Shown: positions 23,266 through 33,839 of the stretch, piece by piece | Layout: each line of letters opens with the position of its first letter | Numbering within the stretch: the first letter of the stretch is position 1 | Assembly (NCBI GenBank): GCA_035771175.1 | Contig: CM069603.1 | Span: 14,422,286-14,486,285 of the forward strand | From: Paratinospora sagittata | Taxonomy: Eukaryota; Streptophyta; Magnoliopsida; Ranunculales; Menispermaceae | DNA length: 64,000 nt | Direction of reading: 5' to 3' | Notes under the pieces: generated by a model | Told to the model about the DNA's origin: nothing | What the model saw: the letters and a program-made list of their open reading frames with translations, nothing else | Database searches by the model: none | Made by a program: the position numbers and the translations under genes

Positions 23266-23502
23266 GCGATAAAAAAGATTCTAGGAAGTGCTACGCATGA
23301 ACCTTATGGAGGGCAGAACGATGCAACAATATGAACGCAACATCGTATGAAGGTCGAGAAGACACAAATGGAACGAGTCGTTAGAACCAGAGTATTATTT
23401 ACCTTTTATTTTAAATTTAATGTACTCAGGGCTAAAAGTTTAAATAAGGCTTGTTGATTTATCAAATGAATAAGCCTTATAAGTATTGTGTTGGAATCCC
23501 GA

Positions 23503-23920
23503 ACGTGAGCTATACACATATCAAATAGCGAAGGCCACGGGCCCAACATGTTCAAGCGAAGGCCACAGACACAACGTGAGTTGAACACGTATCAAAACAG
23601 CGTAGGCCACGACCCAACGTGAGCTATACACGTATCAAATAGCAAAGGCCACAGGCCTAATGTGAGCTGAACACATACCAAAACAGCGAAGGCCACAAGC
23701 CTAACATGAGCTATACACGTATCAAATAGCGAAGGCCACAGACCTAACGCGAGCTGAACACATATCAAAACAGCAAAAGCCACAGGCCCAACATGAGTTA
23801 TACAAGTATCAAATAGCGAAAGTCATATGCCCAACGTGAGATAAACACATATCAAAATAGCGAAGGTCGCAGTCCTTAGTGTGAGTCACACAACTATCAG
23901 ATAGCAAAGACCACAAGCAC
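23503..23920 (+). repeat. Two-phase tandem repeat (about 43/44-bp monomers, 87-bp dimer)
   Basis: About nine monomers alternate between a type with GAGCTATACACGTATCAAAT and a type with GAGCTGAACACATATCAAAA, each followed by AGCGAAGGCCACAGGCC-like sequence. One monomer near 23546 is truncated. The array lies just downstream of the Tat-like gag-PR remnant; tandem arrays in the 3' untranslated region are a known property of Tat/Ogre elements. Confidence 0.85.
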
Positions 23921-24082
23921 CCCGTGAACCGCATAGGCACTGAGCAACAAGACAACAGATGCCCCAAGTAAATGAGATGCCTAAGGCTCGTAGGTCACAG
24001 AGAAACAAGCCTATCTTCAACAAAACTTAGAAAGGTACAAAAACAAGAACACAGGCACATAATCAAGAACACGCTATCTTAA

Positions 24083-27000
24083 AAGGAACCCTATGAAATA
24101 ATGTTTTGATGATTCCAAATCACTCAATCTTGTGATCTAATGTTTTAGTTGAAGTGTTTCAGAAAATCAATTTGGAAGAAAATCAAGCTTCAATTAAATG
24201 AATCTATGACAAGTAAAGTTATTAAGATCAAGATCAAAAAGGTTAAATGTTAGAATGTAGAACCTTACTAGAAACCTTTTCGGAATATATATATATAAGT
24301 TTTCAAAAACCTTTTGATCTTGAAGAAAATGATTTTAATCAATTTAATTAGAAGGTTTTTTTCAACTTATCTTTGGACTATTTGCATGATTTCTAAATGT
24401 TTAATTTGATTCAAAAAGCTCAAGTGTTGATTTGATTTAATCGAAGAAAAATCAAATTTCTAGAAAAACTATTTTTCAGTGTCATTCAAGACACTGATGG
24501 GCCATCAGGGCGCTAATGTAGTGGCTAGTCACTTAATATCGAGCCAACACTGCAAGACGTTGATAGACCATCAGGGCGCTGATGGTTTCTAGGTTTGAAT
24601 GCTTGTCATTCAAAGCTGGGCGTTGATCGAGTATTAGCGCCCACATCGAACCACCCTGGAAAAACCAGCAGATGCTCATCAGGATGCTAATGTGGTATTA
24701 GCGCCATCCCTGAAGTTTTTGGGTTTCTAAAAATTTTGCTCATTAGGACGCTAACGTGGTATTAGCGCCCTCCCTGAGCAAGTTAGTAAAAATAGCATTT
24801 TTAAAACAGTTTACTACAGAACGCTGATAGAACTTTGTCAGAAAACTGAAAAGTGACTTTCACCTGACTACAGACAATTCAATTGCATGAATAGTAGATT
24901 TTTTATCATTTCCATTCTCATGATAATTGAACCGAACCAGAACATTTTCACAAAAACTAAACTTACCATTTTTATGAAATAGTCAAGATGTTTTGACTCA
25001 ATGTTCAAAACTTATTTCAAATTCAAATGAAATTAGTTTGGCGCACAAATTGTCTATAAAAGAGATTCTTAGAATCAAAGTTGGTTCATACCAAAAAGAA
25101 TTGTTTGTGCTAAAACGTTTTGAAAGTTAGTCGTGCTTCTAATTTCAAAAGTTTGCAAGTTTGCAAAATCTAATTTGAAAACTGATTTTCATTTGCACGA
25201 AGTTTTGTTGGGCTATTATAGTTTAAGAGGATGGGTGAATTGGACTTGGCGGATTTTGCGTTACCTTTCGGATATTTTAATTAAACAAGTGAAGTACGCA
25301 ACAGGTAACAATTCAAATAACAAATGCAGGAAAGATATATGAACACGGAGAATTTAGAGTGGTTTGGTTCCCCTTGAACCTACGTCCACTACCCATTCAC
25401 CACGATCAGGATTTCCAAATACACTATTGGCTAATCACTTACGGGCATGATTAGAATCCATTTACACTTTAACCGAAACCAGGGCTTAGTTAGTAAAGCC
25501 ACAAACACTAACCTACACTAGGGCTTGGTTAGAAAGACACAAACTAGCCTATACCAAGGTTTGGCTAGAAAGCCACACTTGTAACCAACTTACAGGCGTG
25601 GTTACGTGTCGTACAAAATATGGTAATGTCCTAGTTGACTTAATCAAGAAAACAATACATCAAGATTACAAAAGATATAGAGAAGTGTTCAATAACACTC
25701 TCAACAATATAAGCTTACAACTATGATTTTAAATGATGCAAAGTGTTGAAATAGTTTTAATCAAATGCAATCGATTCAAATATATATGATGTGAAATCGT
25801 GAATTGAATATGCATAACTATCAAGATATTGAATCTAAACAATGATAAGTTTAAAGCACGAGAATCAATATACTATGATGATCGAAACTTGAGGATTCTA
25901 AATGAATATGTGATTAAGATCAAGAATCAAACAAATCAAGTATTGATCTAAAACTTTGATTCAATATAATATAATGTTAACACGTGAATCGATATCACAA
26001 ACTATTTATGAAACTAATAAACAAGGTATTTTGTTATGAAGATCAAGATAGGGTTTCACAAACACGACTCAACACAAAATTAGTTTTAAAGATGATAATA
26101 TAAACATAAAACGTATTGCATAAACCAAAATCACAAGAATCTAGATATAGAAATGTATACCCCACTAGGTAAGGTTGAAGCTCCAAGATTCTTCTTATGT
26201 AATGTTGGATAAAAGAAATCACGATCAAGACTCAATAGAAGATGTAGAAAGCACTTAAAACGTCTTGAACACTTGCACAAGAGAAACTCCCTAGTTTCTC
26301 AAAGTTTTGAAAGATGTGGAGATATTTTCGGAAGTATGAATCAATAGATCAAATGTTGTTGAACTTTTTCCTTGAAAGAATATTAAAATCACTCAAGAAC
26401 TTGTTGTTGGCTTGTAAGAAAACTGAGACGAGAAATGCACAAGTTCTCTAAGTTTTGCAAAAGTTGTTTTTCAAATGAGCCAGTGTGATATTTATTTATA
26501 AATACCACACTGAGGCATAGGAACGCGTTCCTTAGCCCAGGAGCACATTTCTGATTTTAAATTTGAAACATCTCAGATTTTCCTCCAATTAAGGAGCGTG
26601 TTCCTTACTTAAGGAGCACGTTCTTCAATATGTCCATTGGGCATAGGAATGGGTTCCTTCAATAAGAACCACTGACTAAAGTTTTTCTTATTTTTCCCTT
26701 GGCAATAGGAACGCGTTCATTCTTAAAGGAGCGCATTCCTTTTCCCTCATTAAAAAAAAATTGAGTCCCGGGAAAAGCCAGAGGAGCACATTCCTTAAAC
26801 CCTGATAAAAAATTAATGAGTCTCAGAAAAATGCTCAGGAGCGTGTTCTTTCCTAGAAGCCACGTTCCTTTACTGAGAAGTGAAAAAAACTCAATTTTTT
26901 ATCATAATAAGTTTAGGACATTGTCAAATACATAGACTAACATTTTCAAAACAATTTTGACATGAATGAGGTACCATTAACAAAGTTAAACACGAGTAAT

Positions 27001-28081
27001 TCAATCAATTAAACCAATGATCAAAGTAATAAGAGCAATACAAGTGAAGCGATAAAACCATGCAAAGTTGATAAAATGAATGCATGTTAAACACTGATCA
27101 ATATATGCACGATAAACAAATTTAACTATGTGATAGCATAATTATCAAACTAATATGTGTGCATGCATGATTAATTATATAATAATGTATATGCATGAGA
27201 ATGATAAACTATATGTAAGATTTTTGAAAAGATGCGAATCATGTTGTGGTTGGAACATGTAAATGTTACTCTACAGCACTAAGATTCTAAAAAAGAAATA
27301 CAACCATGAAGCTCTTCAATCTTTGTAAGGTGTTGTTCCTTCCACATGCTTTCACAAGGCAGTTGAATCCATTTGATATATTTAGTTAGCACTGAAACAA
27401 CTACGTCAAAGATATTAGTTATCACAAGTATATTATTTGTAATCATCAAAACAAAACTGGGTAAGAGTAGTTACATCAACAAGTTTTCATTGTGCTTACA
27501 TTTTATATATTATCTCTGAAAAACTAGTGAAAGAAAAAAATATTTTTTACCCGATTGTTCAACTATTTTAAACTTTTACTTTTATTGCTAAAGAAGTTCA
27601 TTCGAGTAAAAGGTTCATAGGATACAGTTGTATTGAATTGTATATATTTATCAATATCAAGTTGTAACAATGCAATTGCATTAGTTGCAGAAAATCATTT
27701 TGTCAAGTTAGAATAGGTAGTGGTTTACTCATACTCGTGAAGTTGAGTTTGTTGCTTGTCTTGTACCTGTGAAGCCAAGAGTGTAGGTAGGTCTCACACC
27801 TGTAAGTTGAGAGTTGTAAGGTAGTTCTCACACCCGAGAAGCTGAGAAGATTGTAACGGTTTGGTCCTCACCCGTAAAATGATTGTTTAGTGAAGTTGAG
27901 AATCCTAATTGAGGAGGCTGGGTAGTGGACGTAGGCATATAGCCGAACCACTATAAATCATTTGTGCAATACTTATTTACTTTCAGCATTAACTTTTGCC
28001 ATTACACTACAAGTTTTATTTAAGCCTTAAATTGATCATAGTTTCCAATTTACCCCCCTCTTGGACATACCTCGGGCAACA
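24083..28081 (+). mobile_element. Copia LTR-B copy 3, split by a solo LTR-A
   Basis: Homology to other LTR-B copies starts near 24083 ('TTTTGATGATT'). The boxes (GGGCGCTAATG, TTAGCGCCC) occupy 24485-24850 and the TATA box (TATAAAAG) is at 25055-25062. After the insertion the R/U5 part has four CCCGTGAAG/CCTGTAAG-type repeats (27735-27880) and the AGTGGACGTAGGC..GCCGAACCACT region. It ends GGGCAACA at 28081, directly before a PBS. Confidence 0.8.
25206..27481 (-). mobile_element. Solo LTR-A (copy 2) with target-site duplication
   Basis: On the minus strand the LTR runs from TGTTGATGTAACT (27481) to ATAGCCCAACA (25206), 2,276 bp. It is flanked by AGTTT on both sides (25201-25205 and 27482-27486), a perfect 5-bp duplication. 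It keeps about nine AAGGAACGCGTTCCTT-type boxes (26520-26880) just upstream of TATAAATA (plus 26493-26500) and three GGCTTGGTTAG..AAGCC mini-repeats (25480-25600). Confidence 0.95.
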
Positions 28082-28083
28082 AT

Positions 28084-28095
28084 TGGTATCACAGC
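28084..28095 (+). promoter_or_regulatory. tRNA-iMet primer binding site
   Basis: TGGTATCACAGC, one mismatch from the standard plant TGGTATCAGAGC, two bases after the LTR end. Confidence 0.9.
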
Positions 28096-28136
28096 AGTGT
28101 TATCATCAAAGGAACTTTACAATTTCTTTGATAGTA

Positions 28137-29335
28137 ATGGCACGAATGACTGAAGGTCAAGTCATAGAAGTAGGAGAGGTTTTGAATAGACCTCCATTGT
28201 TTAGAAAAGATTGTTTTGAGGAATTGATGAAAGTGATGAAAGTCTTCCTCACGTCCCAAAATGTAAGTCTATGGGAAATGGTTGTAAATGGTTACACCCC
28301 TCTCAATAAACCTCTAAAGTCATGGCCTGAGTGTGAAAAACACCATTGCAGTCTCAACTCTTAAGCAACTTATGTTTTACTGTGTAGCTTACCCAACAAA
28401 GAATTGGATAGAGTCAATCACCGTGAAACAGTCAAAGAGATTTGGGAAACACCTAAGAAAATACACGAAGAGGAATCCGAAAATCTAGATGAAAAACTCA
28501 AGGAGTATGAGAAGTTATTTGATAACTTTGAAATTCCTGAAAATGAGTCCCTTGATGTGTATATAGACAGGTTTCAGTCCATCCTTGATGGATTGAAGGA
28601 GTTTGGTCGAGAGATACCTACAAGTATAGCTATAGTACACTTTCGTGATAAACTTCATAAAGCTTGGAATGAAAAATTGGTTATCATAGGAGAAACTTTT
28701 AATCTATGGGAAATGTCTTAAAATGACTTTCATGATTTGTTAAAATCCATGGAAGGAAGAGAAGAAACCATAAATTAGATTGGAGCATTAAAGGATGCAC
28801 TCACTCACTTCAAGTTTCTAGATAGAAATTCCATCAATACTGCTATAGAAAGATTTCTGAGAATTTTAAAAGAACTTGAAAATTTTGGAAAAACTATTTC
28901 TCACTCTACATTAGTCAAATACTTTCTTGATAGCTTTCGAGAAAAATGGAAATATAAAAATATAGTTTTTAGAAGAATTTTCAAATCCATTCAAAGTTAG
29001 TTTAAGAAAAATAAATTACATATTGAGTGGATTAGAAACATCATCCGAGAGAGAAGATACACTGGCAAATTTACCAAATGGAAATGCAAGTAAGCTTGGC
29101 AACGAGGATTAGTCAACTTTTATGAATTTATACAACAGAGAAGAACCTCATCATCTTCAAGTACTTGAAGAACGATGAATCCAACTGAAGATGAAAGAGC
29201 TCCTGTTGAAGTTTCAATGAAATGAGTAGCATGGAAAACCAAAATCAGAAAAATGTTTAGTTGTTACCCATTCTTTAGCAAACGAAGAAAAACTGCTCAA
29301 GTTGAAAATTCTTCAATACCCTAAAAAGAACCATT
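28137..29335 (+). pseudogene. Copia gag remnant (plus-strand element)
   Basis: The ATG at 28137 follows the LTR end and PBS at the usual spacing. The opening MARMTEGQVIEVGEVLNRPP, then RKDCFEELMKVMKVFL and LWEMVVNGYTP, match the gag N-terminus of SIRE-like elements (sometimes called UBN2/DUF4219 style). After stops come KELDRVNHRETVKEIWETPKKIHEEES, DNFEIPENESLDVYIDRFQSI and a second, partly repeated copy of that middle block (FLDRNSINTAIERFLRILKEL, near 28815-28880). No CCHC zinc knuckle is recognisable and pol is absent. At least five stops or frameshifts. Confidence 0.75.
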
Positions 29336-29634
29336 AAGGTTTGTTTACTTAATTCTCAAAAGTTACTGATGTGATTGTCTGCAATGATATATCCTTTCAG
29401 TAATTATCATAATTGATTACCATACCATTACTTTATCATGATGAACTTGAAATGTTAAATTATTTGAATGCGTGATTAATAAAAAATGTTATGTTGATCT
29501 ATGCAAATTTATGATATTTTGATGATCTATTTATGAAAACGAAATCACTGTTAATGATTGTTTGTTCAAAATGTCAATGAGAAACCAAAATTGAAAATTT
29601 ACGTAATGAACGTTGGAAATCAGTATTCAGTGTT

Positions 29635-29893
29635 ATGGAGGACGCTATTGATGCGATAAACCAAAACAGATACTTAAGTCCGTCAGGATGCTGGTTGCTT
29701 AAGAGGACGCTACTGAACAAAACTTTCATTAGTTCAATAAGATAGTACTAGGATGCTAATAGTGTTTTAGAACGCTAATCGATTTTTAAGTAAAAACAAC
29801 TTGTGTGCACGTTAGGACACTAACAATACACTACGACGCTAATCCGAGTAAGAACTTAAGCTTATAAAAAGTTGGAACTTCATTGTCTTCATT
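29635..29893 (+). promoter_or_regulatory. Internal promoter-like block with LTR-type boxes and TATA box
   Basis: About seven copies of the LTR-B box (GAGGACGCTATTG, CAGGATGCTGG, GAGGACGCTAC, AGGATGCTAATAG, GAACGCTAATCG, TAGGACACTAAC, CGACGCTAATCC) cluster at 29635-29845. They are followed by TATAAAAA at 29863-29870 and a pyrimidine-rich possible start region near 29890. An ORF ATG lies about 200 bp downstream at 30094. This copies the order seen in LTR-B U3 regions, inside the element. Confidence 0.6.
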
Positions 29894-30093
29894 TCACTCT
29901 ACCCTTGAAGGAGGGTACTGAGAGGAGAAGGAAAAACCGTTAGGAACCTCTGCAATCTGCGCTGCAAATCAGGTCTTTCGAGTCAATTCATTCAATTTAG
30001 AAGGTAAATTTCATTTTCCCAGTTAATTTCCCATCTAGGGAACCCTAGAAAATCCATTTTCATTAGAAATCCAGTGAGAACTAGATTATTCTA

Positions 30094-31947
30094 ATGGCAC
30101 CCAGAACTAAGAAATTAACCACCCATTCTACATGAAAGAGAGCAGTATCTCCATCTCCATCTCCATCTAGGCATGTACGACCTAGAATAGTTGAAGGCCA
30201 ACCTGTATCTGAAGGTCCAGCAACTGAGGTACCCACAACCTCCGCCACCGAACCATCTCTAGTGGAACCAATCACCGTCTCAGCTCAAACCTCTAAACAT
30301 AAACCATCTTCTTCTGTTCAGCCTACAGAAAGATCCAAGAAAAAAGAAAGAGGAGAAAAACTAGCCTCACGTTCTGTTTTTGCAGGATGTTTTGTAGACT
30401 TTAACTTTTTTGCCAAAGCACAATTGAATGTGCAACATTCATTCGAAGTCCATGGATGGGTATAGTTCTTTTCTTATCAAAACAAATGGTATCCAAACCT
30501 AATCATAGAATTTTATCAGAATCTCTTAAAAAAGCTTACATATGGGGTAGTTAGGAAAACCTTAGTTCAAGGGAACTCTTTGGAAATCTCACCTCAGTAT
30601 TTCACAAATACATTCTCACTTCCTAATAATGATCAGTTCATCACCTTCTCAAAAAAAGGCATTCTATTCCCAGGCTATAACAATGTTGCAACCTTGAACT
30701 ATGTATCTAGGAAGAAGGATCACACAAATATGGACAACAAGCTTTCCAATCAGTCCTTTGAGCTTATCCCTAGGATCATTCATAACATAGTATCCTATGT
30801 AATGCAACCAAGGTTTAGCAGTAGGGGACGTGTAAATGAACTGGATCTGTTTCTCACATGGTGTATTCTTCAAAGGAAGAGGATTAACCTTCCTCACATA
30901 CCTCTGCATGTGATTGACACCACCATAAGAAGGGGAAGTGGACTGCCTTTTGGAATGTATATCACACCACTTCTAGAGAAAATAGGTGTTGATTTGAATG
31001 GAGAAGTGAAGGAAGAAGTAGATATGGTTGCGTAGGATACACAACTGTCAAGCTAATGAAGTATGTTTCTGCCCCAACATCCAAGAAATGGTATCACATT
31101 CGAGCCATACCTCAAGGAGTGGTTACTAAACCATTCAAGGAAAGTAATGAGGAAAACAGAGTGGATAATGATCAACTCCAGGAAGAAGAAAAAGTTGATT
31201 TAGAGAGAACAACTTCAGATTTACCTTTTAGAGGGGATATTATAATGGAAGAGGAACTCCATGAGCAAATTCATGCAGAACATGATGAAGCCACCTCTAC
31301 TGTTCTTCCAAATACTCAGATTCCAGAAGAAGAAGAGAGATTTGAAGGAGAATTCACAGCACAATCTCCACATTTCACTGATCATGCTAATGTTCAACCA
31401 TCTACATTTGTTTTTGATGAAGAACACTTGTTAAGAAGGATGAGAGCGATTCAAGAAGAACCAAGATTAATCATGTTGGAGGAGATGAAGAAGTTAGAAA
31501 ATGTACAGATGGATTGACTCAAGTTTTAGAAAAGCTAATTCAAGTGGTGACCACCATTCAAAAGCAATTTGAGTCATTGAAATTTGGATAGCCATCTACA
31601 AGTACAACAACACCTGATCTGAGTTGTTTGAATGACTTGCAAGAGAACTTGAAGCAAATGAAGGAGTCCATTAGCTCACTATCTCACCAGTCTAATACTC
31701 TTACACAGACTAATGCATTGGACACAAGTGTCCTATAGAAAATCTCTAAAAATGTTTCAAGCATGAAGACAATTATCTCATCCCCATCTGCTCTAGCTCT
31801 AGCTCCCATTGATTCTAGCACACTTCAGCCTCTGCTTGATGCTATTTAGTGTTTGAAATCTACAGCATCTCCATCTGCACCCAAAGTTAATTTTCAACCG
31901 GTCTTGGAAGCCATTGCAAATCTCAAGACCCCGATTATGTCAAATAC
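30094..31947 (+). pseudogene. Envelope-position ORF with 'putative plant transposon protein' domain, 5' portion
   Basis: From the ATG at 30094 the translation opens with a Ser/Pro/Lys-rich region (SPSPSPSRHVRP, SKKKERGEK). A globular region follows (about 30385-31035: FVDFNFFAKAQLNVQHSFEV, EFYQNL, FELIPRIIHNIVSYVMQPRF, ELDLFLTWCILQRKRINLPH, GSGLPFGMYITPLLEKIGVDL), which I recognise as the plant retroelement domain usually annotated as putative plant transposon protein. An acidic middle (31150-31430) and Ser/Gln-rich coiled-coil-like repeats (31600-31925) come next. Stops occur near 30133, 30463 and 31033. It follows gag with pol missing and is interrupted at about 31948 by the minus-strand element, with a likely tail at 50860. 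Function is unknown; the envelope-like position is the only hint. Confidence 0.65.
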
Positions 31948-33823
31948 TTACAAATGATAGAGAAAAGTGTTCTACAACACACTCAACAATATTAAGCTCA
32001 CAATCTTGATGAGTAAACGCCACTATTCCAACCACAATGATTTAAATGATGCGCTGTGTTGAAATAGTTTTTTCTCAAATATGCAATCGATTCAAATATA
32101 TGTGATATGAAATCAAGAATCGAATATGCACATGTATTTAGATATTGATTCTAACAATGATATGCTTAAGGCACAAGAATCAATATATAATGATGATCAA
32201 AACTTAATGATTCTAAAAGTGTAAATGATTAAGATCAAGAATCACACAAACCAAGTGTTGATCTATGAAATTGATTCAATATAGTATAACTTTAACACAT
32301 GAATAGATACCACAAGATATGTGTGGAACTACTAAACAAGATACTATGATATGACGATCAAAATGGGGTTTCACAAACAATACTCAAAATGATATTAGTG
32401 TTCAAGATGTTAACCTAAGCACAAAATTGATTTCCTAAAACCAAAATTACAAGAATCTAGATATAGAAAATATACCCTACTTAAGTAAGGTTGAAGCTCC
32501 GAGATTCTTCATGTGTGATGTTGGATGAGAGATAACACGTTCAAAAATGATTAAGACACAACAAGACATGTAGATAACACTCAAAAATGTCTTCCATACT
32601 TGCTTAATGGAAACACACAAGTTTCTTAAAGTTTTGAAGGATTTGGAGAACTATACAGGAGTATGAATCAAATGAACAAATGTAGGTGAATCTTTGCTTT
32701 GAAAGAGGCTTAAAATCACTCAAGAACTTATTTTGGACTCGTAGAAATGCTAAGATGAAAAACATACAAGTTCTATAGTTTTTGCAAAAGTTGCTCTTCA
32801 AATGAGCAAGTGTGGTATTTATAGAGGAACACCAATCTGAGGCACAGGAACGCGTTCCTCAAAGAAGGAGCACGTTTCTACTTTGAAATTTGAAAAATCT
32901 CAGATTTCCCTCCAATCAAGGAGCGCGTTCCTTAATGTGTCTGTTGAGCATAGGAGCGAGGTCCTTCATTAAGAATCATTAACTCTATAAACTTTCCGAT
33001 TTTGTCCTTGACAACAGGAGTGTGTTCGTACTTGAAGTAGCGCGCTCCTTTTTCCCTAATCAAAAAATTTTGACTCTTAGGAAAAACCATAAGAGCGTGT
33101 TCTTTTTACAAGGAGTGAGTTCCTTAAAATCTAATAAAAAATTCTGAGTCTCGGAAAAAATACTCAGGAGCGCTTTCCTTAAGAGAGAAACGCGGTCCTT
33201 CACTGTGAATTGACAGAAACCCGATATTTCGATCAAAATGAGTTTAGGACTTTGTCAAATACATATATTAACTTTTAAAAATAATTTTTGACGAGATTGA
33301 AGTGTAATTAACAGAGTTAAATACGTGTTAATCAATCAACTAAGCATATGATTGAGACATTCAATACAATACATGTAGAACAATAAAACCATGCAAAGTT
33401 TGTAAAATGAATGCATATTAATCACCGATAAAAATATGCATGATAAACACATTTTGACAATGTGATCGCATAATTATCATACTAATGTATGTGCATGAAT
33501 GATCAATAATATAATAGAGTATATACATTAGTATGATAAACTATATGCATGAATTTCAAAAAGGTGCAAATCATATTGTGGTTGGAACGTGTAAATGTTA
33601 CTCTACAACACTAAGATTCTAAATAAGAATTACAAACATTAAGCTCTTGAATCTTCGTGCAATGTTGTTTCATCCACATGCTTTGACAGTATAGTTGAAT
33701 CCATTTGATATAGCTAGTTAGCACTGAAACAACTAAGTCAAAGACATTAGTACCGTGATTATATTGTTTGTAAGCATCAAAACACTTAAAAGAGTACTAA
33801 GTCAAAAACCACTTAGATCAACA
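31948..33823 (-). mobile_element. Copia LTR-A copy 3: 3' LTR of minus-strand element, truncated
   Basis: It starts (minus) TGTTGATCTAAGT at 33823 after a PPT. Ten or so AAGGAGCGCGTTCCTT-type boxes lie at 32850-33200 and a TATA box at plus 32816-32823. The last part of the LTR, about 500 bp including the mini-repeats and the terminus, is missing at about 31948, where the sequence passes straight into the plus-strand ORF. Confidence 0.8.
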
Positions 33824-33839
33824 ATTTCTCCCCTTTTTG
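33824..33839 (-). promoter_or_regulatory. Polypurine tract of the minus-strand copia element
   Basis: Minus-strand CAAAAAGGGGAGAAAT abuts the LTR start. A further GGGGGAG tract lies near plus 33978. Confidence 0.8.

Noticed and set aside
23503..23920. CRISPR-like array of regular repeats
   Set aside because: The repeats are contiguous with no unique spacers and the context is plant retrotransposon DNA.
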